Under the pieces are notes generated by a model. That model made no database searches. It saw only the letters and a list, made by a program, of their open reading frames with translations, and had not been told where the DNA came from. A DNA stretch of 45,642 bases from contig JANQEQ010000156.1 in the NCBI GenBank assembly GCA_028278245.1, forward strand, positions 1 through 45,642, given 5' to 3'. This document shows positions 6,827 through 16,119 of the stretch, piece after piece. The translations under genes and the position numbers were made by a program. The DNA comes from Phycisphaerales bacterium (GTDB lineage: Bacteria; Planctomycetota; Phycisphaerae; Phycisphaerales; SM1A02). Every line of letters starts with the position of its first letter. Position 1 is the first letter of the stretch.

Positions 6827-9508
6827 CTAATGTTCCTGATCGATCACGTATTTCCATCGCAATTGCCAGAGCGTTGCAATATCATGTTCAACACGCACTG
6901 CCTGAGACAGGACGTGAGAGTAGTGCTGTCTTTGCTGCATTGACAAATTGTAGTGACGGGTTAACGCATGAATAATATCGGGATACCTCACCGCAGTCTG
7001 ATATGTCAGATAATCCAGGATCGTCAGTTGAGCTGCAACAAACTCCTGCAATGGATCTTCCGCTAATCGTTGACGAATTCCCCGACGCTGTGCCAAGACT
7101 GGAAGATCAGCTGGGATGGAATGTGCTGCAGTCAGGAGATTGACCCGTCTGAACCAACTATCTGCAAGCTGATGAACTGCCTGGTCAGGAGTATCAACAG
7201 TCGTTGTTGAGCCTGGTGAGCCGGAGATAATATCCAGTCTGGATAGATAACTGTCAGTCAGCTGCGCGGTCAACACATCTGAATGAGGTGCTCCTCCCTG
7301 ATAGAGTTCCAAAGCATGACGTGCAAGTGCTATGCGCGCTTCTCTATTCCATGTTTCACTACCGGAAGGAGGAAGCGTGTAGCCGGTGAGTCGATGAATC
7401 AGATCAGAAAGTTCATAACTCAACAGAGCGCCATGGAATTGATCGAGCATTTCCAGCGCTACGTTAGCTCCTTTGGAAAACCTTTCGATCAATACAGTGC
7501 GTGCCAGAGTTCGAATCTCGTGAGATGCTCCGCGGTATACTTCACGAACAAAGGTTGCAGCATCGATAGGACCAAGGTCCGTTTTCTCTCCCGATCGTAG
7601 ATTCTGGAGTAGCTGCATCTTTTCATTACTGCTTCGTCTTACCTGATCGTATTCATCAGTCCAACGGCCCTCTGATCCCAATTGCTGTTGATTCTGCTGA
7701 TGAATCAATCGCTGAGGCAAATTAAACTGCCTATCAGAAGTCAATTGAGACAAATTCTGCATAATCTGTCGCGCTTGTTCATCCTGCTGATATGCTAACG
7801 AGAGTGCTGCAGCATTCAATTGGCTCCAGCTCAGTAATGAATTCAAATGCACGACTGATGTGAGTTGTGATTGAGAATCAGGCAATTCAACAGTAAGGCG
7901 AGCATAAAGTATGAGCCATTGCTGCACGAGATCGATATTTATCTGCGGTAATTCAGGAGATGCACCAGATGCCGCTGTTTCTTCAATGCTGGGCCAGTGA
8001 TGTTCAATCGCATCACGTATGCGGTTACGGAAAGCGAAATTCCCATCGGCTGGAAGTACCATTGTTTCATCCAACCAGTCAGCCCAATCAGTTTGGGCCA
8101 GGAGGCTTGTGAATACCCAGAGGTCGTGCGTGGTAATTGCTTCCTGATCCGCAAAGAAATTTATCACCTGTTGTTTTACATTCGCATCATGATTGTAATC
8201 AACCATACTCAGTAATCGACTCAGTACATTAATGGACGGTCCGGGATTTGATAGATCAACATTCGACAGCATTATTGCCTTGATAGCACGCATCAAGGAA
8301 CCTTGTGTTACGTATCCATCTGACACTTCTCGCTGCGCCACCAGCCACATTTCCCACAGGTCATAAGTATTGGGATCATATTCTGTGACTTCTACGAGGC
8401 GACTAATCGCCAAATCCAACCATTTCTGCGCAAGAAATTGCTCATTCTGAAATTCTGAAGGTGGAATATTGAATACTGATTCAAGTTGTCGTCGTGCTGC
8501 CTCGACAACAAGCGGTGGTAACAGCTTTGATTGACCGAGATGCGAGAGAATATTAACTTCCCAAGCACCACGCCATAGATCGAGAGAGTCAAGACCACGA
8601 AATTCAGGAGGATTCAGTTGAATCAATAAACGATCACTCACCTGAGGCATGTCGCCTGCTGCAAACATAACCTCTTCCACACCCCGCTTCAGCGCACTAC
8701 GAGTACTCCGATCTGCCAATACCCACCCGATAGATGCTGTATCCACAGCATATTCCCAGTCTTTGAAAACTGATTCGGCTGGGTCGTCCGTTAGACTCAA
8801 TCTCCTCGCCAGCTCATCGAACAGCGCAGGCAATTGCGGACATTCATCGGCGGCATCCGCAGCCTCAATAGGGAGGCTGTTACCCTGGAAGGTGGGAAAT
8901 TTTTGGTAGATTGCCAGCCTGCTTGCCGTGGTCGAAGAAACAGAACCTGGTATATCTGATGGCGATGATTGGTGAGTATAATCAGACACTCTCGGAGAAA
9001 CGGAAGGCAGAACAGTCGTTTCCGCTTGAGGTAGCAGCAGTTGTAAGGATAACACCCCGAAGAGTATAGTCACTGTAGCAAACAAAATGATTAACTTCAC
9101 AGTGGCCCAATAACTCTTCCTGCGAAGTTCAGGCGTCCAGCGCTCTGCCAGTGTGATGGTTGTATGTGAAGCAGCGCTAGGTGGTGGTGACTCATATTGA
9201 TAATGAGCGTGCTGTGCCGTGATCTGCTTTACATCCAGGCGTGGTCCACCACTCCCTGCATAATGGGATAAACCGGTAATAACCTTGATCAACCCATCCA
9301 CGGAAACGCCGTACTCCGCTGCAAGCGCAACAAGTCGACTGCGGCTTGTTGAATTCCATCCACCGCAACCGATGAGAATCGCAAGAACATGCTGATCAAA
9401 AGGAGTGAGTATCGGTGATGTTGAAGATGAACGATCCGTAACAAAACTTGATCGTGGTGTACCGATCGTGGGTGGAAAGTGATCCGGTTTGTGCGGATCG
9501 CTGGTCAT
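6827..9508 (-). CDS. large membrane-anchored helical-repeat protein, 893 aa
   Basis: The N-terminal ~125 residues are cytoplasmic by topology: a Pro/Ser-rich tail followed by a small helical unit (L-V-A-L-A-A-E-Y-G-V-S-V-D-G-L-I-K-V-I) that looks like a short helix-turn-helix or TerB-like bundle. One transmembrane helix follows (about 133-157). The remaining ~730 residues are predicted periplasmic, almost all helical, without a catalytic signature; Gln-rich stretches and repeated Trp-containing helices suggest an alpha-solenoid or scaffold. It overlaps the 888-residue gene upstream by four bases (ATGA), so the two are translationally coupled. Its size and topology fit a structural partner of the ExbB/ExbD motor or of the VWA protein in the same operon. 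I do not recognise a named family. Confidence 0.8.
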   Translation of the reverse strand: MTSDPHKPDHFPPTIGTPRSSFVTDRSSSTSPILTPFDQHVLAILIGCGGWNSTSRSRLVALAAEYGVSVDGLIKVITGLSHYAGSGGPRLDVKQITAQHAHYQYESPPPSAASHTTITLAERWTPELRRKSYWATVKLIILFATVTILFGVLSLQLLLPQAETTVLPSVSPRVSDYTHQSSPSDIPGSVSSTTASRLAIYQKFPTFQGNSLPIEAADAADECPQLPALFDELARRLSLTDDPAESVFKDWEYAVDTASIGWVLADRSTRSALKRGVEEVMFAAGDMPQVSDRLLIQLNPPEFRGLDSLDLWRGAWEVNILSHLGQSKLLPPLVVEAARRQLESVFNIPPSEFQNEQFLAQKWLDLAISRLVEVTEYDPNTYDLWEMWLVAQREVSDGYVTQGSLMRAIKAIMLSNVDLSNPGPSINVLSRLLSMVDYNHDANVKQQVINFFADQEAITTHDLWVFTSLLAQTDWADWLDETMVLPADGNFAFRNRIRDAIEHHWPSIEETAASGASPELPQINIDLVQQWLILYARLTVELPDSQSQLTSVVHLNSLLSWSQLNAAALSLAYQQDEQARQIMQNLSQLTSDRQFNLPQRLIHQQNQQQLGSEGRWTDEYDQVRRSSNEKMQLLQNLRSGEKTDLGPIDAATFVREVYRGASHEIRTLARTVLIERFSKGANVALEMLDQFHGALLSYELSDLIHRLTGYTLPPSGSETWNREARIALARHALELYQGGAPHSDVLTAQLTDSYLSRLDIISGSPGSTTTVDTPDQAVHQLADSWFRRVNLLTAAHSIPADLPVLAQRRGIRQRLAEDPLQEFVAAQLTILDYLTYQTAVRYPDIIHALTRHYNLSMQQRQHYSHVLSQAVRVEHDIATLWQLRWKYVIDQEH

Positions 9509-12171
9509 GCTGCGATGCTCTCCTGACCATACAATAGAAATCGAACGGATGCTTCCAGTCGGCGATCAATTCTCGCATCGAGTACTCGTAATCGAGCACC
9601 CCAGGGATCAGGGCCATACTCTGGATGAAGCAACTTATGTTGATCCATCACATTACGTGCACGTATTGGATCGGTGCGGGATAACAGATCAATCACATTG
9701 AATTTTGCTTCATACCAATCACCTCCTCCTTCGGGAAGGCCTGCAACCAACAATCGCCAACATTCCAATGCACGATCAGGATCGTCAAAGGCCCCGTTCA
9801 GAATTGCAGTAGAACGCAGGAAATGTGCATTTCGAGGATGGTCGAGAAGAAGCTGTTCAAAGAGTGATAACGATTGTCTTCCATCAACTTCCTCACCAAT
9901 ACGTTCCCAGCGAGTTAAGTACGCCTCAGCCACGGCAGTTTGTATGGATTGCTGCGTTCTGCTCAGCTTCTGATCATCATTCTCATCATCTTCATCGAGT
10001 ACTCGCTGGCCAAATTTTATCATTCGATCCACTGCAGCAATGCGAACATCCGTTGGTGCAGTTTCATCACGCCAGGAAAGACGGGCTTCCCTGAGCATCG
10101 CTTTTTGTGATCTTACAGACCAAACTGATGAATTTGAATTTTGATGGAGTTGATCCGACACATAAGCTGCTTTCGTTGTATCGTCAATTAAAAGAAAATA
10201 TTGAACTCGGCGATAATCGATCTCATCATGATGGACTGAGAAATCAGCATCAGAATGGGATTCAATTTCATCCCATGCAAGCAGAGCGTTTTTCGCTGCT
10301 ACTGAACGCTTGACTGATTTATCGAGTGATATTTCCAAAATACATCGACAACGGGTGTTGAATTGCGCCACTGTCACAGGATCATCAATTGTAAACTGTC
10401 GTTTATCATTTGAAAGTAAATTGCCAGCCACTGCGAGATACTCACTTCCTATCGACATGCGCTGCTCTGGAGCAGCCTGTCGAAACAGTTGGTATAGCAT
10501 TCTGGCAGCACGTTCACGCGCACGCTGATACATTTCTGAGCCAGGTTCAATACTCAATAGCAGTTGAGCTTTCTCAATCGTTGGAGTACCATCCAACGTC
10601 GTTTGTTGATAGAGCAGTCGAGGTGTATATTCACTTTGAGGGAATTGAAGCAAGAAGTGATCGATCAATTGTGCGAGTTCATCTGTCAATAAGGCCTTTG
10701 TATCTTGCTGATCCTGGATAGCCTTCTGCAGGCTCACCACTGCCATCCATAACGCTTCGGGTGCTTCTCTTGCGGGAAGTTTTTCGGACGCTTCGATGAA
10801 CAGTGTCTTTGCCGGGATAAATTGACTCTGGAAGTAGTAACACCAGGCCATAAGCTGTTGGCAGGCAGCGGACATCTCCATAAACTGATCCGCATCGGAT
10901 TGAGTTAGCGCAAGTTCAAATTCATCGATAGCGACCTCGTAATTCTGCTGCAGGTATGGATTAAGAGTTGGTTCATTATCATCGTGGGCATCCCGTGCAT
11001 CCTGATATTTCAACACGCCGTTGACGTACTGGAAAATAAAGCCTGATCCGCCCAGAGCATTCAGGCCGTATCGTTTGGCAAGATCCAGGATGTGAGGCAA
11101 TTCTCCGCGTACCGCCAACTGCTCCAATACCTGCTGCAGGAGTTCATCCACGGATCTTGTACGTTTGCGGGATTCAAGTGCAGATACTGCTGCCAAACGC
11201 AACCATGAAACCGGTACCGGCTCTGCATCGGACAATGAATCTTCAAGTACCAGATGAGCAGCAGTGAAATCATCATGGGCAAAATAGATCGTCATCTGCC
11301 ATGCGGGTAGCGATTTGCGGAGTGGTGCAAATGCCTGATCGTGATCAAGCAGGCTGAGCCAAGCCAAAGCCGTCGATGATGAACTTGTGAGTGACTTGCA
11401 CAGAGCAAGCCCGAGGATTGCACGCGCAAAGGACTCACTACCACGTAAATCCAGGGATACTTCATTGGGTTGGGGATGTGTAGATTCAATCCCAAGAATC
11501 TCAGCGAATAACGGCACTGCTACGCGTGCATTGTCGGGGCGGTCATGCAGATAGGATTGGTAATAAAGCGCCCAGGCGTTGAGGAATTTGCATTGATCCA
11601 GCAATCGATGAACACGATCAGACTCATCTGTCAGAATCGAAATCTTTCTGCCGCGCTGACGACTAATTCGTTTGTCGATCAGTTCGATTTGATCTGCTAA
11701 CTGGTGTCTGAGTTGTACCAGTTGTGGAATAACTTCAGTAAGAATCTCTTTGGCTCGTGTGACTTCATCATCATCAGCAAGACGGAGGCGATGTTGTTCT
11801 GCGATAGTCTCTGCAGAACGATACGAACCTTGCAGGAGTGCCAGGCGAAGTTCTCCCAGATTCTCATCGGGTGCCAACTCCAGCAAGCGACGCGAGCGTT
11901 GCTGTAGTTCCAAACGACGGGCGGGATCTTCAACCTGCTCGAGTAAACGCGCGTATAGTGAAGTTAATCGATGCAGCAATGCCTGTCGATCATCGCCCTC
12001 AGCGCGTTCCAATTCACTTTCAAGATGAATTGCCAATAACTCATCGAGGCTGTGCTGATCGAGATAATTTGCCAGTTCATCGGCATTTCCTGGTAAAGAA
12101 AGTGGAATCCAAATGCTGATCAAGACAAGTAGCCACAACCATAATCGGAAATGATCACGAAACAGGAACAT
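9505..12171 (-). CDS. exported TPR-rich protein, 888 aa
   Basis: Residues 1-30 are a Sec-type signal (basic R-D-H-F-R then W-L-W-L-L-V-L-I and G-N-A-D-E). The mature protein is a long array of helix pairs with TPR-like spacing, for example A-W-C-Y-Y-F-Q-S-Q-F-I-P-A-K-T-L-F and L-F-E-Q-L-L-L-D-H-P-R-N-A-H-F. TPR solenoids bind proteins or peptides; no enzyme motif is present. The ATG lies seventeen bases inside the end of the upstream ExbD gene and has AAGGTGA just upstream, so translation is coupled to the motor subunits. It is probably a periplasmic scaffold. The family is likely restricted to planctomycetes, which is inference. Confidence 0.82.
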   Translation of the reverse strand: MFLFRDHFRLWLWLLVLISIWIPLSLPGNADELANYLDQHSLDELLAIHLESELERAEGDDRQALLHRLTSLYARLLEQVEDPARRLELQQRSRRLLELAPDENLGELRLALLQGSYRSAETIAEQHRLRLADDDEVTRAKEILTEVIPQLVQLRHQLADQIELIDKRISRQRGRKISILTDESDRVHRLLDQCKFLNAWALYYQSYLHDRPDNARVAVPLFAEILGIESTHPQPNEVSLDLRGSESFARAILGLALCKSLTSSSSTALAWLSLLDHDQAFAPLRKSLPAWQMTIYFAHDDFTAAHLVLEDSLSDAEPVPVSWLRLAAVSALESRKRTRSVDELLQQVLEQLAVRGELPHILDLAKRYGLNALGGSGFIFQYVNGVLKYQDARDAHDDNEPTLNPYLQQNYEVAIDEFELALTQSDADQFMEMSAACQQLMAWCYYFQSQFIPAKTLFIEASEKLPAREAPEALWMAVVSLQKAIQDQQDTKALLTDELAQLIDHFLLQFPQSEYTPRLLYQQTTLDGTPTIEKAQLLLSIEPGSEMYQRARERAARMLYQLFRQAAPEQRMSIGSEYLAVAGNLLSNDKRQFTIDDPVTVAQFNTRCRCILEISLDKSVKRSVAAKNALLAWDEIESHSDADFSVHHDEIDYRRVQYFLLIDDTTKAAYVSDQLHQNSNSSVWSVRSQKAMLREARLSWRDETAPTDVRIAAVDRMIKFGQRVLDEDDENDDQKLSRTQQSIQTAVAEAYLTRWERIGEEVDGRQSLSLFEQLLLDHPRNAHFLRSTAILNGAFDDPDRALECWRLLVAGLPEGGGDWYEAKFNVIDLLSRTDPIRARNVMDQHKLLHPEYGPDPWGARLRVLDARIDRRLEASVRFLLYGQESIAA

Positions 12172-12598
12172 ACGTCACCTTCGTAAATCCTGCATCGTGC
12201 GCTGCCTGGAGCGCCCCCACGGCAAAGCCGATCGGAACCTGATCCTCAACATTAATAAAGATTCCCGGCTCCTTGGGAAGGGGCATGAGTGCAGCCTGCA
12301 AATCCGTCGAGATTGTGAATTGTTGATCAGATAATCGGTAAGTGGGCAATCCCTCCATTATCAATACTTCAATTCGTTGGGGTTGAAAATCCTGCTGTGC
12401 TGCGGTTTCATCAGAACGAGTTTTTAGCAGAGGAGTGAGGCGATCTTCAGGTCGAATCAAAACCGTCGTCACCATAAAGAAAATCAATAGAAGAAACGTC
12501 ACATCAATCATGCTCGCTAAATTGAGCGTGAAGTTTTCGACGTTAGTCCGGGATGACTTTGTACGAATTCTCATAGCGAAAGACAACGAGTCATTCAA
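12155..12598 (-). CDS. ExbD/TolR-family proton-channel subunit (second copy)
   Basis: The protein has 147 residues. A short cytoplasmic tail is followed by one transmembrane helix at about 27-47 that contains the essential Asp in S-M-I-D-V-T-F-L-L-L-I-F-F-M-V, then a ~95-residue periplasmic domain. In ExbD/TolR/MotB-type motors this Asp carries protons through the ExbB/TolQ channel. It overlaps the first ExbD gene by four bases. The periplasmic part is only weakly like its neighbour, so the two ExbD copies are diverged paralogues and may form a heteromeric rod inside one ExbB pentamer or respond to different partners. Confidence 0.9.
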   Translation of the reverse strand: MNDSLSFAMRIRTKSSRTNVENFTLNLASMIDVTFLLLIFFMVTTVLIRPEDRLTPLLKTRSDETAAQQDFQPQRIEVLIMEGLPTYRLSDQQFTISTDLQAALMPLPKEPGIFINVEDQVPIGFAVGALQAAHDAGFTKVTYVPVS

Positions 12599-13044
12599 GG
12601 AATCTCCGTAGCGATGCGGGCAGCACCGACTCCCATGTGCTGCAATCGTGTTACGACCCGGTTAAGCACGGCTGCATCACAGTTACGATCAGCACGAATA
12701 AGCACTCGCACCTTTTCTGCATTTCGGCCACGAGCACGTTGAATTTCTTCTTGTACCAGTAATTCCAACCGATCCAGTGTCACATATTCTGTGGAAACAA
12801 CAATGTTCCCTCCCAACGTAATATTGATGACAATCCCTTCCTCTTCGGGTACTCTATTCTGCTCTCCCTGCTCCCGTGGAAGTTCCACTTCAGCTCGTGT
12901 TAGTTTGGCAAACTGTGCAGTCGTCATAAAAAATATAATGAGCAGGAAGACTACATCGATCATAGGTGTGATCTGCACTGCAAGGTGTCGAGAAGGATGT
13001 AGTCGATGATGAAATTTCATACTTTCAGGTTCATCATGGTTCAA
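12595..13044 (-). CDS. ExbD/TolR-family proton-channel subunit (first copy)
   Basis: This 149-residue protein has the canonical ExbD layout: cytoplasmic N-terminus, a single transmembrane helix near residues 22-42 with the proton-carrying Asp in P-M-I-D-V-V-F-L-L-I-I-F-F-M, and a periplasmic domain with the usual beta-alpha pattern (V-L-I-R-A-D-R-N-C-D-A-A-V). The periplasmic domain is closer to standard ExbD than that of the second copy. It starts eleven bases after the ExbB gene and overlaps the second ExbD by four bases. It is expected to sit inside an ExbB pentamer in the inner membrane and convert proton flow into movement of a periplasmic partner. Confidence 0.92.
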   Translation of the reverse strand: MNHDEPESMKFHHRLHPSRHLAVQITPMIDVVFLLIIFFMTTAQFAKLTRAEVELPREQGEQNRVPEEEGIVINITLGGNIVVSTEYVTLDRLELLVQEEIQRARGRNAEKVRVLIRADRNCDAAVLNRVVTRLQHMGVGAARIATEIP

Positions 13045-13055
13045 TAAATGAATAT

Positions 13056-13799
13056 TCAGCCGTTGTTCTGTACTCGAGGCGTAATAACTGATCCAGGTTG
13101 CGTCGGTCGAGGCTGAGCTGTTGACTCCAGATGTAAAGTGAGACGTTCTATTTCCATCGCAGCTTCTGAGCTGATTGCGTCAATGCGATTGCGGAAGAAA
13201 GTAAAGAGGGCCAAACACGGAATAGCCAGGATCAATCCCATCAAAGTCGTCACCAGAGCCATACTGATATTGCCGGCAAGCTCCTCATGACTATCAAAGC
13301 TGGTGGAGAGAGTGCTGAATGCCCCTACCATTCCCATCACTGTTCCCAGTAATCCTAACAGTGGTGCTATGGTTCCGATGACCTGTAGCGCATCAGTTGA
13401 GCGAGAGAGTCGTGCCGTCTGATCTTCCCCTGCTTCTTCCAGAGCATTCTTAAACTCGAAAGCACCGAATGCTGATTTCTGGAAACGTGTTAGGCCGGCT
13501 GCCAAGATTCGAGTAAGATATGAATCGTTCTCTGGACTCAGGCAATACTCCAGCGCGTTGACCATATCACCGCGAGCGAGCATACCATCCAACTCATCAA
13601 GCTGGCCCGGGGGTAATAGCGAAGCACGCCGAATTTGCACCAAGTGCATGATGATCAATGCCAATGCAACAATACTCAAACCGATGATAACGTACCCCAC
13701 GACTCCACCCTGTTGGATTGTGTGAAGCCAGGAGTCGCCTCTGGTAGTGGTTGCACCACCCCCGGACATTGACGCAAGTGTAATCAACAAATAATTCAT
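13056..13799 (-). CDS. ExbB/TolQ/MotA-family proton-channel protein
   Basis: The 247-residue protein has three membrane segments: about 33-55, then a pair at about 145-165 and 180-205, as in ExbB/TolQ. The signature T-I-A-P-L-L-G-L-L-G-T-V-M-G-M-V-G-A-F lies in the second segment and N-I-S-M-A-L-V-T-T-L-M-G-L-I-L-A-I-P in the third, with the conserved Thr and Pro. It forms the stator pentamer around ExbD. The gene overlaps the upstream TPR-like gene by four bases and is followed closely by two exbD genes. No tonB, tolA, tolB or pal is present in the operon, so the energised partner must be one of the neighbouring large proteins or lie elsewhere. Confidence 0.93.
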   Translation of the reverse strand: MNYLLITLASMSGGGATTTRGDSWLHTIQQGGVVGYVIIGLSIVALALIIMHLVQIRRASLLPPGQLDELDGMLARGDMVNALEYCLSPENDSYLTRILAAGLTRFQKSAFGAFEFKNALEEAGEDQTARLSRSTDALQVIGTIAPLLGLLGTVMGMVGAFSTLSTSFDSHEELAGNISMALVTTLMGLILAIPCLALFTFFRNRIDAISSEAAMEIERLTLHLESTAQPRPTQPGSVITPRVQNNG

Positions 13800-14911
13800 G
13801 AGATTTCCTCTTCGTGAATATTCACGACGCTAATCAGCGGGCGACCTTCCGACCGATGCAGGACGGGATGTTCAGGGTAAAATTTTAATAATTCGTTCCG
13901 GAGTGAATCAGCAGCGACATCATCCCCCATTTCACCAAGTCGTTCGCTGACAATTGCTAATGCCAAACCTGCCAGATATGGTTGTCGAGAATCATAATGA
14001 GCAGGGAGATGTAGCAGATTGACCATGCCGCGTTGTTGTTGACCCACACCGGATTCCAGCAGATATGCCAGCCCAACTCCGAATCGGGACCAAGCTTCGA
14101 TCCAATCCTGAGCTGCATCCGTTATCCGTCGCTCCAGGCGGTGACGGGCAGCACGACGTTCAGATGGCTTGTCCGACAAACACCGTACACAGTCAATAAG
14201 AAGAGACACCCCCGGATGCTCTCGCTTTGGAAATTCCGGCCAATCAATAGCCTCATCATTAACTCTGTGAGCCAAAGCAGCAATGCGATAGACTCTTGCC
14301 AAATCAGCAACTACTTCATCACCATGCGAATCGTAGCGTGCCAGATCGTCGGCAAGCTTATCAACCGATCGTGATGGTGCCCACATCGGTGAAAGCAACG
14401 GACACAGCGAAGTTTTCTCATCGTATAACAACGGCAGCATTGTGTAGCTATTGGTAGAAAATCCGGCACGACGGTGGCGGATCATTTCCAGTGCAGGTAT
14501 AACAGCCGCTGCATATCGACCATGCGCAAGTCGACATCGGAGCAGACCCTCTGCTACCACCAGTGCAGTTTCATTGGATCGGCCCTGATACTGATAAAAA
14601 AGACGTTCCAATATCGACTCAGCTAATTCTGTATCAAGACGCTCAACTCTGGAGCGCGCTCGCCATAGATCGTCAGCTAATTCAAGAAACTGCGGCAACC
14701 GTGGATCCGGAATTTTTTGATCGATATCGCGCACACGATCCCACGGTATGACATAAATGTTATCCCGATCGTCACGAATCTTAACACCTGCATCGTTGAT
14801 CAACATGATGTGACCGAACACCGGGTCAGCAGTACCGCGACGCTCCACGCGATCTGCATGAGTTGCCTGCGCGATCACCATAAACAGGAATAGGCAACGC
14901 AGAATAGTCAT
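13796..14911 (-). CDS. exported hypothetical protein with helical repeats, 371 aa
   Basis: The first ~19 residues form a Sec signal (M-T-I-L-R-C-L-F-L-F-M-V-I-A-Q-A-T-H-A). A short beta-rich unit follows (about 25-60, including F-G-H-I-M-L-I-N-D-A-G-V-K-I-R-D and a Y-V-I-P-W-D strand), similar in outline to small SH3-like or translocation-associated barrels. The rest is helical with TPR-like spacing. GGAGG in the end of the upstream gene lies eleven bases before the ATG, and the gene starts three bases after that gene stops. It overlaps exbB by four bases. It probably forms the periplasmic face of the complex with the VWA protein. Family not recognised. Confidence 0.78.
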   Translation of the reverse strand: MTILRCLFLFMVIAQATHADRVERRGTADPVFGHIMLINDAGVKIRDDRDNIYVIPWDRVRDIDQKIPDPRLPQFLELADDLWRARSRVERLDTELAESILERLFYQYQGRSNETALVVAEGLLRCRLAHGRYAAAVIPALEMIRHRRAGFSTNSYTMLPLLYDEKTSLCPLLSPMWAPSRSVDKLADDLARYDSHGDEVVADLARVYRIAALAHRVNDEAIDWPEFPKREHPGVSLLIDCVRCLSDKPSERRAARHRLERRITDAAQDWIEAWSRFGVGLAYLLESGVGQQQRGMVNLLHLPAHYDSRQPYLAGLALAIVSERLGEMGDDVAADSLRNELLKFYPEHPVLHRSEGRPLISVVNIHEEEIS

Positions 14912-14914
14912 GAG

Positions 14915-15949
14915 TTAATAACCCTCCGTTGACACGAAGCGGTATATTCCACCGGACTGTTCTGCGATTTCCTTGAGCAAATCCTGACTTGCTGGATTAC
15001 CGAACGCAATTGTGTTGATCACAACCGGTCGCCCATGCCGATTGAGTTCCGCTATATCTTCTGCTGTAAAGTCAGGAATCTCTCCGTCGGTCAGGAAGTA
15101 AATGACATCCGGCCGGTCCGACAATGCAAAAACCTGGAGAAAAGCCGGACGTGGTATTGTACCTCCTTGCGCATCAACCGTATCAAGCCAACGAGTATAT
15201 CGCCTCACGAGGGTTGGCCGCGCACGGCTCCAGCCTTGTTGCATAGGAGGTTGCAGCAATTCACTGGAAAAGAAAACAATATGGAACGAAGCATAGTCGG
15301 GCAGACTCTCAATCGAACGTATCAATTCCCGCTTGGCAATGTACATTTTTGAAACAATGTTCTGTTGTTCGCTCATTGAGCCTGAACGATCGACAATGAA
15401 AGCAAAGCGTCGACCTCGGGAACTGATCCCGAAAAAGCTCGTACCGGCCGATCCACCTCCCAAGCCGTCATCCTGGAGACCTCCCCCAGTTTGTGGCGAC
15501 GATAAACTTTCCGCCCCAGGTTGCCATTGTGCTGTCGGAGCATCGACCGGAGCAACGACCGGCTCATCCATTTCCTCCAGCAAATCATCAAGCGCATCAA
15601 CCGGTTCGGTATCCTCAAGAAGCAGATCATCCATACTGGTGAGTTGTTCCTCAGCCAGGATTGCAAAGTCATAACTCGCCGGGGCCGCTGAGGATGTGCC
15701 ACGCGGTGCCCGGTAGATAAATCCAAACTGAACCAGCAATAAAACATGCAGGAGTGTTGAACCAAGCACAACCACCATCATGAAACGCCGCCAACGTCGT
15801 TGCCGCACATGGAGCAATTCGAGCTTTCGGAGATCATGCTGGGTGAGGCGCGACGTGCTCCGGCCTCGCTGGATCGGCGAGGCATGATCGTGGCCGACTT
15901 GCGATTCGGAATCAGATGATGGGGATGGTTGGGTGGATGGAGGATTCAC
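14915..15949 (-). CDS. membrane-anchored von Willebrand factor A (VWA) domain protein, first gene of the ExbB/D operon
   Basis: The order is: a polar, basic cytoplasmic tail (1-55), one transmembrane helix (about 57-78), an acidic low-complexity linker with many D/E/L residues (about 95-130) and a Gly-rich hinge, then a VWA domain (about 172-344). The metal-ion site is complete: D-R-S-G-S at 187-191, with a downstream Thr/Asp in F-L-T-D-G-E. VWA domains bind protein ligands through Mg2+. The start is a GTG at 15949; the only nearby upstream ATG is closed by a stop after four codons. It opens an eight-gene run whose members are separated by at most eleven bases or overlap. The divergent pyrH gene shares the 170-base upstream region. 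Confidence 0.88.
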   Translation of the reverse strand: MNPPSTQPSPSSDSESQVGHDHASPIQRGRSTSRLTQHDLRKLELLHVRQRRWRRFMMVVVLGSTLLHVLLLVQFGFIYRAPRGTSSAAPASYDFAILAEEQLTSMDDLLLEDTEPVDALDDLLEEMDEPVVAPVDAPTAQWQPGAESLSSPQTGGGLQDDGLGGGSAGTSFFGISSRGRRFAFIVDRSGSMSEQQNIVSKMYIAKRELIRSIESLPDYASFHIVFFSSELLQPPMQQGWSRARPTLVRRYTRWLDTVDAQGGTIPRPAFLQVFALSDRPDVIYFLTDGEIPDFTAEDIAELNRHGRPVVINTIAFGNPASQDLLKEIAEQSGGIYRFVSTEGY

Positions 15950-16058
15950 TCTGTAGTCATCGCGTTATCGACTCATGTATGACCGCTCACGATAACATGG
16001 GTTCCCCTTTTCGTGATATTGAAGCAGCGAAATATCTGGTGAAGCTGGGGGGATGGGC

Positions 16059-16087
16059 TTGACCGCAACGCTCACGGCGAGTCCAAT
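16059..16087 (+). promoter_or_regulatory. sigma-70-type promoter of pyrH-frr
   Basis: TTGACC (16059-16064), a 17-base spacer and TCCAAT (16082-16087) match consensus at five and four of six bases. Transcription would start near 16094, giving a 5' leader of about 25 bases that contains the pyrH ribosome site AAGGA. The rest of the divergent region shows nothing else definite. Confidence 0.45.
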
Positions 16088-16119
16088 TCTTTTCCAGATT
16101 GCTCAAAGGAATCCAGTTT

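Noticed and set aside
16019..16058. Possible small plus-strand reading frame or leader peptide upstream of pyrH
   Set aside because: No start with ribosome site in a consistent frame; the stretch is better explained by promoter sequence.
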